A DNA stretch of 64,000 bases from contig NC_072805.1 in assembly GCF_028583425.1 (NCBI RefSeq), positions 11,480,001 to 11,544,000 on the forward strand, read 5' to 3'. Below the pieces are notes generated by a model that was not told where the DNA came from, ran no database searches, and worked only from the letters and a program-made list of their open reading frames with translations. The DNA comes from Eublepharis macularius. Its lineage: Eukaryota > Chordata > Lepidosauria > Squamata > Eublepharidae. Numbering within the stretch: the stretch's first letter is position 1; every line of letters begins with the position of its first letter. Shown here piece after piece: positions 9,304 through 19,582 of the stretch. The position numbers and the translations under genes were made by a program.

Positions 9304-10098
9304 ATGTCGAAAAAAGAGTGGCAATCGGCAATAGAAAATCTGGATAAAAATCTGGACAAAAAACTTGTAGATATGATTAAAGAACTTAAGGACACGAAAT
9401 TGGAGCTTATTAAAGAGGTTAAAGAGGTTACACAGACAGTAAAGTCGGAGCTGTCAGAAGTGAAAAAAGGTATGGAAACGATTCGTAGTGAATTACAAGG
9501 AACGCAGCAGAGAGTTAAAACAGTAGAAGACGCGATGGAGAATTTAATAGACACGCAACAAACAGAGATGAGATTGGTGAAGGGGAGGATGTCAGTTGCA
9601 GAAACTAAACACATGGAGAAGCAGCTTCGTTTTCGTGGTCTGCCAGAAGTGGAAGGGAAGTCAGCGCAAGAACAGATGACTGAGGTGTTGGCTGAATACC
9701 TGGGGAAGGAGGAGGAGGAAGTTGTGGCTATCCTAGATGTGGTGTACCGTGTGAACTCGAGAATTGCAACCCAGAGGAAATTACCAAGGGATGTGATTGT
9801 GCAGTTTACAACTAGAAACATGAAAGAGAGGATTGTGACAAAGCAGTTTCAAGATCCATTGGAGATTGATGGCAAGACGATCATTATAATGAAGGAACTG
9901 CCCAGATCAGTGTTATTGGACCGGAAAAAATATAAAGTGCTAATTCAGATTTTGAAGGACATGAATATCAGGTACAGATGGGAGCTACCGGAAGGAGTGT
10001 CCTTTGAGTTTGGAGGGGCAAAAAAACGCATCAGATCTGAGCGAGAGATGGAGCGATTTATTAAGGACAATGAAAAAGACTTACCAACAAAACTATGA
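9304..10098 (+). CDS. L1 ORF1 protein, copy 1
   Basis: The 264-residue protein is the L1 RNA-binding chaperone that packages L1 RNA into a cytoplasmic particle. Residues 1-110 are a charged, heptad-like coiled coil (ENLDKNLDKKLVDMIKEL, VKSELSEVKKGMETI, QQRVKTVEDAMENL). From about residue 110 an RRM-like domain follows (HMEKQLRFRGLPE, VAILDVVYRVNSR), then a C-terminal domain (RDVIVQFTTRNMKE, LPRSVLLDRKKY, FGGAKKRIRSEREMERF). The ATG at 9304 matches that of copy 2. The stop codon overlaps the ORF2 start (ATGA). No breaks are seen. Confidence 0.9.
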   Translation: MSKKEWQSAIENLDKNLDKKLVDMIKELKDTKLELIKEVKEVTQTVKSELSEVKKGMETIRSELQGTQQRVKTVEDAMENLIDTQQTEMRLVKGRMSVAETKHMEKQLRFRGLPEVEGKSAQEQMTEVLAEYLGKEEEEVVAILDVVYRVNSRIATQRKLPRDVIVQFTTRNMKERIVTKQFQDPLEIDGKTIIIMKELPRSVLLDRKKYKVLIQILKDMNIRYRWELPEGVSFEFGGAKKRIRSEREMERFIKDNEKDLPTKL

Positions 10099-13000
10099 AT
10101 ATGGAGTGTAAAGTATTATCTTGGAATGTAAATGGACTAAACTCACCGAATAAGAGGAAAAATATTTTTCATTGGCTACTAAAACAAAAATGTGATATTG
10201 TTTGTTTGCAAGAGACCCATATTAGAAAACAGGATGTAAAATATTTAAAATCTGGAAAACTGGGCAAAGAATTTGTAGCGGCCTCCAACAAGAAAAAAAG
10301 AGGAGTGGTGTTGTACATAAAAGAGGAGCTACAGCCAAAATTTGTTATGAGAGATGTGGAAGCTAGATTTGTAGCAGTGGAATGCAATTGGAATTTAAAG
10401 AGAGTGTTGGTAGTCGGACTTTATGCACCTAATGGTGCAAAGGAAAGCTTCTTTGAGGATTTAAGGAAGCATTTAGACGATCTTGCATATGACCAGATAA
10501 TTCTTGCTGGAGACTTCAATGGAGTGACAGACTTGGAACTAGACAAAAAGACTACAACAGCACAAAAGAAAAGAGGACTATTGCCAAAGCTCTTTTTTGA
10601 GTTGATTCAACAAGAGACTCTCGAAGATGTATGGAGGAGAGAATATCCTAAAAGTAGACAGTTTACTTTTTATTCTGCAAGGCATTTTACATTATCAAGA
10701 ATCGATATGATCTGGGCCTCAAAAGACTTAGCGTTATGGACTAAGGAGGTAGAAATAATGCCGATGGTAGGCTCAGATCACAACCCAATTATGTGGAAAT
10801 TCGGAAAAAGGAGAAAAAGGAAAACCTGGAGAATAAATGAGGACTTGTTACAGGAAAGAGAGAATATGGAAATACTGAGAAGAGAGACAAAGTTTTTTAT
10901 ACAATACAACGTGAATAAAGAAGTACCAACCAACAAAGTTTGGGATGCGTACAAGGCGGTTGTAAGGGGCATACTAATGGATTTAAATGGCAGAGCAAGA
11001 AAAAAGAAAGAGGAGAAAAGACAAGAGATTGAGGAGAAAATAAAAGCCAAAGAAACACAGTTAAAAAAGAGACCAGGGAAAAAGAAAGTATACCAGGAAA
11101 TTAAAATTCTTCAAGAACAGCTAACAGCAATGAGTAATAAAGAATTGGAGTGGAACCTTAAAAGACTGAACCAAAAAGCGTTTGAGGGTGCTAATAAACC
11201 TGGGAAATATTTGGCATGGCAATTGAAGAAGAAAAGGGAAAAGAAAGTAATAAATAAAATCTGTGAAGAAAATAAAACGTACTTGGAGCAGACTACCATT
11301 AGTAGAGCCTTTTATAAATTCTATGCTAAGCTGTATAATAAAAAAGAAGTAAACAAAGAATCAATAGCATCATATCTGGAGAAAACCAAACTTCCAGAAA
11401 TCTCGGAAGCTTGGAGAAATAAGTTGAACAGTGAAGTAACCGATGAGGAAATAAGCAAGGCAATACAATCTGCAAATCTAGGAAAGGCGCCAGGGCCAGA
11501 TGGACTTACGGCTAAATTTTATAAGACAATGGCCAATGAACTGGCACCATTCCTAAAAGAGGTGATGAATGGAGTTTTTAGGGATCAAAGGATTCCAGAT
11601 ACTTGGAGTGAAGCGAATATATCATTGATCCCAAAAGAGGGCCAAGACCTGACTAACGTGAAAAATTACAGACCTATATCATTACTTAATAATGACTATA
11701 AAATTTTTGCGAAGATATTGGCGGAGAGATTGAAGGGGTGGCTCTCGGAAGTCATAGAGGAGGAACAAGCAGGCTTTTTGCCAGACAGACAAATAAGAGA
11801 CAATTTAAGGACAGTGATCAATGCTATTGAATATTATGACAAGCGTTGTGACAAAGAGGTTGGTTTCTTCTTTGTAGATGCTGAAAAAGCGTTTGACAAT
11901 TTAAACTGGGACTTTATGTTTGCCACTATGGAAAAGCTACAATTGGGAGAAAGATTCATCAGAGCAATTAAGGAAATTTATAGAGACCAGACTGCAGCAA
12001 TTGTAGTGAATGATGAATTGACCAAGAAATTGACGATTAGTAAAGGAACAAGACAAGGTTGCCCGTTATCTCCATTGTTGTTCATTTTAGTATTGGAGAT
12101 TCTGATGATACAAATACGACAAGATGAGGAAATTCGAGGAATAAAAATAAAGGACTATTCATATAAGGTCAGAGCATTTGCGGATGACATAATGTTAATT
12201 GTAGAAGAGCCACTGGAGAACATGCCAAAAGTGATAGATAAGATCAAGGAGTTTGGAGACTTGGCAGGTTTCTTCATTAACAAAAAGAAGTCAAAGATAT
12301 TATGCAAAAACATGACTAAGCAGAAACAACAATTGTTAATGGAAACAACGGATTGTGAAGTAACAAGTAAGGTGAAATATTTGGGAATTGAGCTGACTGC
12401 AAAAAATATAGATTTGTTCAAGAATAATTATGAAAAACTATGGACTCAGATAGAGAGAGATTTGATCAAATGGAATAGATTGAACTTGTCATGGTTGGGC
12501 AGGATTGCAGCAGTTAAGATGAATGTGTTACCAAGAGTAATGTTTTTGCTACAGACAATACCAATCATCAGAGACTCTAAACAATTTGAAAAATGGCAGA
12601 GGAAAATATCAGATTTTGTTTGGGCAGGCAAGAAGCCTCGAGTGAAAGTAAAAGTTCTACAAGATGCAAAGGAAAGAGGCGGAATGCAACTGCCCAACCT
12701 GAGATTTTATCATGATGCAATCTGCCTAGTTTGGTTAAAAGAGTGGATGACATTAAAGAATAAGAAACTATTAGCCCTAGAGGGATATAAAAAATTTTTT
12801 GGATGGCACGCATACCTATGGCATGACAAAGTAAAGGTCAACTCGATGTTCCTGCATCATTTTGTAAGGAGAAGTTTATATACAATCTGGAAGAAGTACA
12901 GAATTTACCTACAAGAAGGAACCCCCTTGTGGGTGGTTCCATACGAGGTGATAGATCCGAGAGCTGTTGATAATGAACAACAATGTTTAACGTACAAAGA

Positions 13001-13856
13001 AATAACTAAAACTGAAGTATCTAAACTTAGAATAAAGACGCAAGAGGAACTATCACCTAACTATGATTGGTTCCAGTATAGACAGATTAGAGACTTATAC
13101 AATTCGGACTCTGCAAAGGGGGGCATACGAACAGAGAACTCGGAACTAGAGCAGACCCTTCTTAAAGAAGACAAGAAAAGAGTATCCAAGGTATACCAAG
13201 TACTGTTGAAATGGTATACTGAGGATGAGATAGTTAAAACACAGATGGTGAAATGGGCTATAAATTTCAACAAAGAAATAACAATGGAGGCATGGGAATA
13301 CTTGTGGAAAACTACAATGAAGATAACGACATGTACTAATATTAAAGAGAACATTTACAAAATGATTTATCGTTGGTACATGACACCAAAGAAGATTGCG
13401 CTAGGGAACTTGAATACTTCTAATAAATGCTGGAAATGTAAGAAACATGAGGGCTCCCTCTATCACATGTGGTGGTCGTGTGAGGTAGCTAGGCAGTACT
13501 GGGGGGAAGTAATAAGAGAAATGAGTGAAATTTTACAATTTCAAATAAATAAGAACCCAGAACTCCTGCTACTAAACTTGGGAATGGAGGGAATTCCAGC
13601 CCATCATAGGACGTTGATATTTTATATGACAGCAGCAGCCAGACTTTTGTATGCGCAAAAATGGAAAGTACAAGAAGTGCCAACTATTGAAGATTGGATC
13701 TACAAATTGCTGTACATGGCAGAAATGGATAAGATGACAAGAAAACTGAGAAATCTGGACTCAGGGCAGTTTAACACAGACTGGGAGAAGCTGGAACAAT
13801 ATCTGGAGAAGAAATGGGAGGTGGGAGGAAAACTGTGGCAGTTTGAGAACTACTGA
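10095..13856 (+). CDS. L1 ORF2 protein, copy 1: endonuclease-reverse transcriptase
   Basis: A 1253-residue intact protein for target-primed reverse transcription. The N-terminal apurinic-like endonuclease (about 1-235) carries SWNVNGLN, CLQETH, LAGDFNGV, SRIDMIW and SDHNPI. The reverse transcriptase (about 450-760) carries GKAPGPDGL, NYRPISLLNNDYKI, AGFLPDRQIRDN, FFFVDAEKAFDNLNW, GTRQGCPLSPLLF and the catalytic FADD at residues 695-698. The C-terminus has the Cys-rich CWKCKKHEGSLYHMWWSC. The start ATG at 10095 overlaps the ORF1 stop by four bases, suggesting reinitiation; a second in-frame ATG lies two codons on. No stop or frameshift is visible, so this copy could be retrotransposition-competent. 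Confidence 0.93.
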   Translation: MNMECKVLSWNVNGLNSPNKRKNIFHWLLKQKCDIVCLQETHIRKQDVKYLKSGKLGKEFVAASNKKKRGVVLYIKEELQPKFVMRDVEARFVAVECNWNLKRVLVVGLYAPNGAKESFFEDLRKHLDDLAYDQIILAGDFNGVTDLELDKKTTTAQKKRGLLPKLFFELIQQETLEDVWRREYPKSRQFTFYSARHFTLSRIDMIWASKDLALWTKEVEIMPMVGSDHNPIMWKFGKRRKRKTWRINEDLLQERENMEILRRETKFFIQYNVNKEVPTNKVWDAYKAVVRGILMDLNGRARKKKEEKRQEIEEKIKAKETQLKKRPGKKKVYQEIKILQEQLTAMSNKELEWNLKRLNQKAFEGANKPGKYLAWQLKKKREKKVINKICEENKTYLEQTTISRAFYKFYAKLYNKKEVNKESIASYLEKTKLPEISEAWRNKLNSEVTDEEISKAIQSANLGKAPGPDGLTAKFYKTMANELAPFLKEVMNGVFRDQRIPDTWSEANISLIPKEGQDLTNVKNYRPISLLNNDYKIFAKILAERLKGWLSEVIEEEQAGFLPDRQIRDNLRTVINAIEYYDKRCDKEVGFFFVDAEKAFDNLNWDFMFATMEKLQLGERFIRAIKEIYRDQTAAIVVNDELTKKLTISKGTRQGCPLSPLLFILVLEILMIQIRQDEEIRGIKIKDYSYKVRAFADDIMLIVEEPLENMPKVIDKIKEFGDLAGFFINKKKSKILCKNMTKQKQQLLMETTDCEVTSKVKYLGIELTAKNIDLFKNNYEKLWTQIERDLIKWNRLNLSWLGRIAAVKMNVLPRVMFLLQTIPIIRDSKQFEKWQRKISDFVWAGKKPRVKVKVLQDAKERGGMQLPNLRFYHDAICLVWLKEWMTLKNKKLLALEGYKKFFGWHAYLWHDKVKVNSMFLHHFVRRSLYTIWKKYRIYLQEGTPLWVVPYEVIDPRAVDNEQQCLTYKEITKTEVSKLRIKTQEELSPNYDWFQYRQIRDLYNSDSAKGGIRTENSELEQTLLKEDKKRVSKVYQVLLKWYTEDEIVKTQMVKWAINFNKEITMEAWEYLWKTTMKITTCTNIKENIYKMIYRWYMTPKKIALGNLNTSNKCWKCKKHEGSLYHMWWSCEVARQYWGEVIREMSEILQFQINKNPELLLLNLGMEGIPAHHRTLIFYMTAAARLLYAQKWKVQEVPTIEDWIYKLLYMAEMDKMTRKLRNLDSGQFNTDWEKLEQYLEKKWEVGGKLWQFENY

Positions 13857-14883
13857 AGTATAATAAAAGTATAATAGAGGGGGGTGACTTTACCGAGGGA
13901 GGAAGAGATAAATGTGAATTAATAAGCAGTTAACAGATTGATATATAAATAGATATATATAGGTTAATAGATAGAATATTGATAGAAAATAATTAACGAT
14001 AAGGTTTAAATATAAGGAGTGAATAACTAACAATATTTTCTTTCTTTGATAAGATTTATATGCACCAAACTGAATGTACAGAAGAGTCAAATTGATTGAC
14101 TATGTGATGTGCTATATAGAACTACCATAAAAAGATAGAATGAGGAATATATAGAGAATAAGTCAAATTGTTTGATTTGAATGTAAGATTTTTATGGTTC
14201 ATGATATATAGAAATATTTGAAACTGGAAAATGGGATAAATTGTTTATCTAAGATGAAAACAAAGACTTACAGTTTGGGTATATAACGAGAAAGGTAGTT
14301 AAGGATGTACTGCTTAATATAAGCTGAAACAATATCTGGAGAAGAAATGGGAGGTGGGAGGAAAACTGTGGCAGTTTGAGAACTACTGAAGTATAATAAA
14401 AGTATAAAAGAGAGGGGTGACTTTACCACCAAACTGAATGTACAGAAGAGTTAAATTGATTGACTATGTGATGAGCTATATAGAATTACCATAAAAAGAT
14501 AGAATGAGGAATATATAGAGAACAAGTCAAATTGTTTGATTTAAATGTAAGATTTTTATGGTTTATGATATATAGGTTTATGATATATAGAAATATTCAA
14601 AACTGGAAAATGGGATAAATTGTTTATCTAAAGACGTACAGTTTGGGTGTATAATAAGAAAAGTAGTTAAAGATGTACTGCTTAGTATAATGGAGAATCT
14701 ATATCTGTTTTAGACAGAGGAATTTGATAGAAGTAAGGGAAAAGGGACAAAGGGTGGGAAAGCTGTTGGAAGTCAAAAAAAGGGGGGGAAAGGGAGGGGG
14801 TTAGAAATGAAAAATTTGGGGAAAATTGAATGTAATGTAAAAATAATAATATTCTAACCCAATAAAAAAATTTTCAAAAAAAA
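13857..14883 (+). repeat. L1 copy 1 composite 3' region
   Basis: The ordinary 3'UTR (13857-about 14321) is followed by a second unit starting 'gctgaaacaatatctggag'. This again contains the last ORF2 codons and stop, then a 3'UTR lacking about 165 bp between 'gactttacc' and 'accaaactgaatg', and finally the A-tail. The second unit's 'gctgaaacaat' agrees with L1 copy 2, not with this copy's own 'gctggaacaat' at 13789. Confidence 0.8.
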
Positions 14884-15966
14884 AAGTGAGGTGCCTCCGG
14901 GTCAACCTCTGCCCCCCTGTCAGCACAAACTGCAAGTGGTCGGAGAGGAAGGAGGAGAACCATCGCAACACAGTGCCCCCCACTCCCAGCCCCTCCAACC
15001 GCCGCAGCATGACACCATGGTCGATGGTGTCAAAAGCCGCTGAGAGGTCTAATAGGACCAGGACAGAGGAGCAACCCCTGTCCCGAGCCCTCCAGAGATC
15101 ATCAACCAATGCAACCAATGCCGTTTCTGTACCGTGCCCAGGCCTGAAGCCCGACTGATACGGATCCAGATAGACATCTTCCTCCAGGTGCTGGGGAAGT
15201 TGTTGCGCCATCACACTCTCGACAACCTTCGCCACAAAACGAAGGTTGGAGACTGGACGATAGTTTGCTAATACAGCCGGATCCAGGGAAGGCTTCTTGA
15301 GGAGGGGCCTCATCAACGCCTCTTTTAGGGCCGCTGGGAAGAAACCCTCTCGCAGAGAAGCGTTAATAATTCCCTGGAGCCAGCCTCGTGTGACCTCCCG
15401 GGAGGCCACCACCAGCCAGGAGGGGCATGGGTCCAATAAACAAGTAGCAGCGCTAAGCCTACCCAGTATCCTGTCCATGTCCTCGGGAGTCACAGGGTCA
15501 AACTCTTCCCAGATGACATTCACACGACCCACCTCTGTCCCCCCATCTATACCCACCCAGTCAGAGTCCAGACCCTCCCGGATCTGAGCGATCTTGTCGT
15601 GCAGATATTGGACAAAATCCTCAGCCTTGCCCTGCAAAGGGTCTTCCCGCGTTCCCTGGTGAAGTAGGGAGCGAGTCACCCTAAACAGGGCGGCCGGGCG
15701 ATTATCTGCAGACGCGATCAAAGCAGAAAAATAATTGGATTTCGCCGCCTTTATCGCCCCTAGGTAGGTCTTAATATAAGACCGTACCAGTGTCCGGTCA
15801 GAATCGGAACGGCTGGCCCTCCAACCACTCTCTAGGCGTCTTTTCCGGCGTTTCATCTCCCTCAGCTCCTCAGAAAACCAGGGGGCCACTCGGGATCGGC
15901 ACCGGGTCAGAGGCCGCAAAGGCACGACACGGTCCAAAGCTCCAGCGGCCGCCCTATCCCAGGCAG
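14884..15966 (-). mobile_element. L2 LINE, 5' half (interrupted by L1)
   Basis: The minus-strand frame from 15937 reads through a region before the RT (APWFSEELREMKRRKRRLES, YLGAIKAAKSNYFSALI) and then the RT itself: LKEALMRPLLKKPSLDP, NYRPVSNLRFVAKVVESV, PYQSGFRPGHGTETALVALV and VLLDLSAAFDTIDHGVML. The 3' half continues at 8393 downward. The 5' end at about 15966 is truncated (the endonuclease domain is absent). The frame is well preserved, so the L2 was fairly young when L1 copy 1 entered it. Confidence 0.88.
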
Positions 15967-16250
15967 AATTAAAATTTTGTATTCATCCTCTGGATCTAGG
16001 GTACAGACCAATTGAATTTTTTCTGCACCATTTCCTCTTGAAACAGGCAGTAGGCAAGGTTGTCCTCTTTCTCCTCTCATTTTTTATTTATGTTTGGAAC
16101 CTCTGGCTTGTGCTGTTAGACAAAGTAATAATACACATGGCTTGATACATAATCCTTTAGAATTTAAAATTATTTTATATGCAGATGATCCTTTGTTATT
16201 TGTTTCAGAACCTCGGTCTTCCATTCCTGAATTACTGAGTTTGAGTATAC
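15967..16250 (+). mobile_element. Old L1-like LINE, ORF2 part 2
   Basis: Plus-strand reading gives ILYSSSGSRVQTN, FSAPFPLETGSRQGCPLSP, FYLCLEPLACAVR and IILYADDPLLFVSE, including the catalytic YADD. These are the motifs expected right after those at 6776-7255. Together they show one old L1/Tx1-type element split by the L2. Confidence 0.75.
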
Positions 16251-17414
16251 TCATATACTCCATTGCCAGACCCAGTCCCATAAAATATCACTTTCCCCTC
16301 TCTTGCTTCCAGGACTGGTACAGGCTTTCCCAGAAGTGACATCATGCTATCTCTGATGGCTGCCCGTCCATGTCCTCTTCTCCTTGCAGCTGCCTTCCCA
16401 GCAAAGAAGTGTGTTGCAGCAAAAATAAGTACAGCCCCGTTCACACTGGGAGGCTAAGCTTTCTCCGAAATGGATAAACGGGAACTGACTGGGGCAGTGT
16501 GCTAAAGGGCAAAGGGCAAGGCAGATGGGTTGTTGCAGAGCCCGTGCATACAATGAATGGTTAACTAAGTAGGACCTACTTCAGGGTGTAATGGGGGGCG
16601 GGAATGGCAGTGATCCCTAACCTAGAAATAAAGGTGTTATAAATACAGTACCCACATTTCATTTGTTTTCTAATGCTAGAGTACATGATATTTTAGAAAT
16701 GTTATTTAGAATCAATGCTGGATTTAGTTTCAGGCAGCAGGTGTGTTTGTTACTCAGGTCAGGAAACTTCTCTGCACCCCTCCTTTGATGTTACTGCTAG
16801 TTTCCTCTGTGGCATTGGAGTTTACTGCCAATTGGCAATGTGAGGTTGGATGTGGTGGGTGAGCTATTCCCCCCCCCGCCCTGGAGAGGCTTTCACTGTC
16901 CATCCTTCCACATTTGGCACCAGGAAGGGATTTCCTACCAAGTTAAATCAGCTGGTGATCCTGACACGTGTTACCTTGTTTGCTTCAACTACACGCCCCA
17001 ACAAGTAGTAGAGAGGCTAAAGGAAAGACAGCAATGCAGTACAGAAAAAAGGGTCTTCCTGAATGGTAATTGCTACAATGAATACAAAACACTATATACC
17101 AAAATAAATGGCCTTTTATTCAATGAAAAGTGCAATGTGCAAATATTAATATAATTAATGACAATACTCAGTGTTCATATTTACAGCACACTCTAATTAT
17201 AATATTATTTCTGTCTCAATACAATTTCATATCATCCAAGTCACTCCAAAGTACTGTCCGTCAATAACACACGGTCCGGTTTCTATTTCAACACCATATC
17301 TTCTCATGGGAGGTGTTCCTTCCCTGACGTGCAGTAAGCAAGATAGCCAAGTGGGGAAGCCGCCCCTCCTACTCAGCCCAACAAAACGCTCGCCGATTTT
17401 CTTTCGTAGACCTT
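16251..17414. other. No recognisable gene
   Basis: Non-coding sequence of mixed composition with a C-run at about 16869-16877. No repeat family or conserved reading frame is recognised. Confidence 0.45.
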
Positions 17415-17466
17415 GGCTGTTTCCACACTACTCACCTTCATCCGGAACGCTGTGGAACGTCGTGAA
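17415..17466. repeat. Left arm of 52-bp inverted repeat
   Basis: 'ggctgtttccacactactca...' is complementary, with a handful of mismatches, to 19363-19414. The pair brackets the BEL/Pao fossil. It may be the ends of a MITE or DNA transposon with terminal 'ggcc/tgtttccacac'. Confidence 0.65.
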
Positions 17467-17549
17467 AAAACCGTGTTTTCTGGAAGCAGCTGGGAAAGAT
17501 GCTGGCTTCCAGATAGCTCAACGTGCTGCCTTTCTCTCTCAACCCAGAT

Positions 17550-19330
17550 CGTAAAGGAATCCTTACTCACAGTTGGCACCAGTGAACTACACATGGTTCA
17601 ATCAGAAGCAAGATACATCTTTATTGGTCCAGATTTGTTGTAGACAAGCGGTAAATTCATTATCGCTGTTGCATCCTTGAGGGAAAGGGTCCCAACAAAG
17701 GGAGGAAGAGGACCATCAACTTTTAACACCTTCACAGGAAGCCTACAATAAACTTCTATATTGGAGGGGGGACTACAATTCCCATGAATACCAATTGTTA
17801 AAGGGACAGCACATAGTTCTGACTGCACAGATACGAGGCTTTCTAAGCTGTGGTTACAGTACACTCCCCACCTGGGATCCTATGGATTCCACCCCAACAT
17901 GCAAGCCAGTGGAGTATCCTAACAAGTCTAAGCATATATGTCATGCTACACTATTCTTATAACTAGGCAAATAAAGGCTGAATATAGCATATAGCAACAA
18001 AATGGCATGCAAAGCTTGAGCTTCAGTCTTCAAGATCAGTCTTCTGAACAAGCAGGATCACTTCGGTGACTGGTCTGGTGAAAATCTTCGGGCCGTCGTG
18101 TCTGGCTACACGAATGTCAATCTTGCGGACCAACCCGTCCGCGCTGGGTAGAACTCGATCTATAAGTCCATCTCTCTCTCTCTTTTCTCTGCAAGCTCCA
18201 CAGCAAGCACAGCACCGCATAGTTGCAGACGTGGGATGGTGTGTCCCTGTAGCGGGGCTAACTTAGCTTTCCCCAGGATGAAGCCCACGTGGACTGGGTT
18301 CTCCCCGCCAACGACCTGCAGATATGCCACGGCTGCAATCGCTTTCGTTGATGCATCTGAGAAGATGTGTAGCTCTCTGCGGGAGGCGGCGGCAGGTGAG
18401 ACTGGTACATAGGTGCGTGGGATCTGGATAGCTTGCAGGCAGTTGAGCGAACCTCTCCAGGCCTCCCATTCCTTTCTTTGGTCAGGGGGATGAGGCTCAT
18501 CCCAGTCTTTGGTGCCTAAGGAGAGGGTGCGTAGGAGGTGTTTTCCTTGGATGGTCACTGGTGCAGCGAACCCCAAGGGATCAAACAAGCTGTTCACTGC
18601 CGACAGGACTCCTCGTCGTGTGAACTGTTTCTCTTGGGCTGGTGCTTGGAAGATGAAGGTGTCCTTCTTCAGGTCCCAACTCAGTCCAAGGCTGCGTTGG
18701 AGGAGGGGAGTGTCGCCACCCAAGTCTCGATCCTGTAGTCCTTTGGCATGGTCTTCTGGAGCAAATGCTTCCAACACCTTAGTGCTGTTGGATGCGATTT
18801 TGTGCAGCCTAAGATTAGCTGCAGCCAGCATTTGTTGTGTTCTCTTTAGCAGGTCCACGGCTTCTTCTGGAGTGGGTAAGGACTTCAGTCCATCATCCAC
18901 ATAGAAGTCCCGTTCCACAAATTGCCTTGCGTCCAGGCCGTACTTCCCTTCTCCTATGCGTGCAGTTTGATGCAACCCATAGTTGGCAATTGCTGGGGAC
19001 GGTCCATTGCCGAACACGTGGACTCGCATGCGATACTCGGTAATCTTCTGGCTATGCAGTTCATCGCTGAACCATAAGAAGCGTAGGTAGTTGCGGTGAT
19101 CATCTCTGATGAGGAAGGAATAGAACATCTGCTGGATGTCCACCATGACGGCTACAGCTTCCTTTCTAAAGCCAGTTCTTCATGCAAGTCCAGACATCCG
19201 CCCTCCACAACTTCATCGTCCAAGCACAGTAAGTCAGCCTCAAAATGCAGTAGCTGTTCTCGTCGTTCTAATACCTCCTTGCTTGCCTTGGATTTGGCTC
19301 GTGCGAGTTTTGCGCGACATCATGCAAAAC
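17550..19330 (-). mobile_element. BEL/Pao LTR retrotransposon fossil
   Basis: Part of a BEL/Pao-type pol lies on the minus strand at 19146-18160: reverse transcriptase (FYSFLIRDDHRNYLRFLWF, FYVDDGLKSLPT), connection (SLFDPLGFAAPVTIQGK) and RNase H-like region (LHIFSDASTKAIAAVAYL). A short charged gag-like stretch lies at about 19330-19150, and a probable 3' LTR at about 17863-17550 (TGTACTG start after a purine-rich tract, AATAAA-type signal). It is broken: large internal parts (most of gag, protease, integrase) and the 5' LTR are missing, with a few further breaks. Age is probably moderate. Confidence 0.7.
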
Positions 19331-19339
19331 TCGCACGAG
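19298..19339. repeat. Perfect 16-bp-arm hairpin
   Basis: 'ctcgtgcgagttttgc' and its exact complement 'gcaaaactcgcacgag' flank a 10-base loop, at the inner edge of the right 52-bp inverted repeat. Confidence 0.8.
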
Positions 19340-19362
19340 AAGACGCTATCTTCTGCATTTTC

Positions 19363-19414
19363 TTCGCGATGTTCCGCAGCGTTCCAGATGAAGGTGAGTG
19401 GTGTGGAAACGGCC
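19363..19414. repeat. Right arm of 52-bp inverted repeat
   Basis: Complement of 17415-17466, ending 'gtgtggaaacggcc'. Confidence 0.65.
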
Positions 19415-19497
19415 CTTACTTTCTCAGGGGCTGTATCACTATACAAATATATATATCAGTGGAGTCAAATATATTATCAGTGGAGTCTATTGAGGGA

Positions 19498-19499
19498 CG

Positions 19500-19547
<48 letters not shown>

Positions 19548-19582
19548 CACTGTGTGTATATATATATATACACACTCCACTG
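19498..19582. repeat. (TA)n/(CA)n compound microsatellite
   Basis: Alternating TATATA and CACACA runs, with 'ctccactg' spacers repeated around it. Confidence 0.9.

Larger units (their letters stand above)
8394..14883 (+). mobile_element. Full-length L1 LINE, copy 1, both ORFs intact
   Basis: It starts 'ggacttccggtttgggattc', as copy 2 does. A 5'UTR of about 910 bp is followed by ORF1 (9304-10098), ORF2 (10095-13856) and an unusually long 3' region. It ends in an A-rich tail after 'aacccaataaaa' (about 14860-14883). An 18-bp direct repeat flanks it. The 3' region contains a second, shortened copy of the ORF2 tail and 3'UTR from about 14322, which makes the element roughly 340 bp longer than copy 2. 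Perfect flanking repeats and open ORFs point to a recent insertion. Confidence 0.95.

Noticed and set aside
9243-9821. Minus-strand frame of 192 codons opposite L1 ORF1, also in copy 2 (35642-36271)
   Set aside because: It lies opposite a real coding sequence and its openness follows from ORF1 codon composition; unlike the 5'UTR frame it needs no separate explanation.
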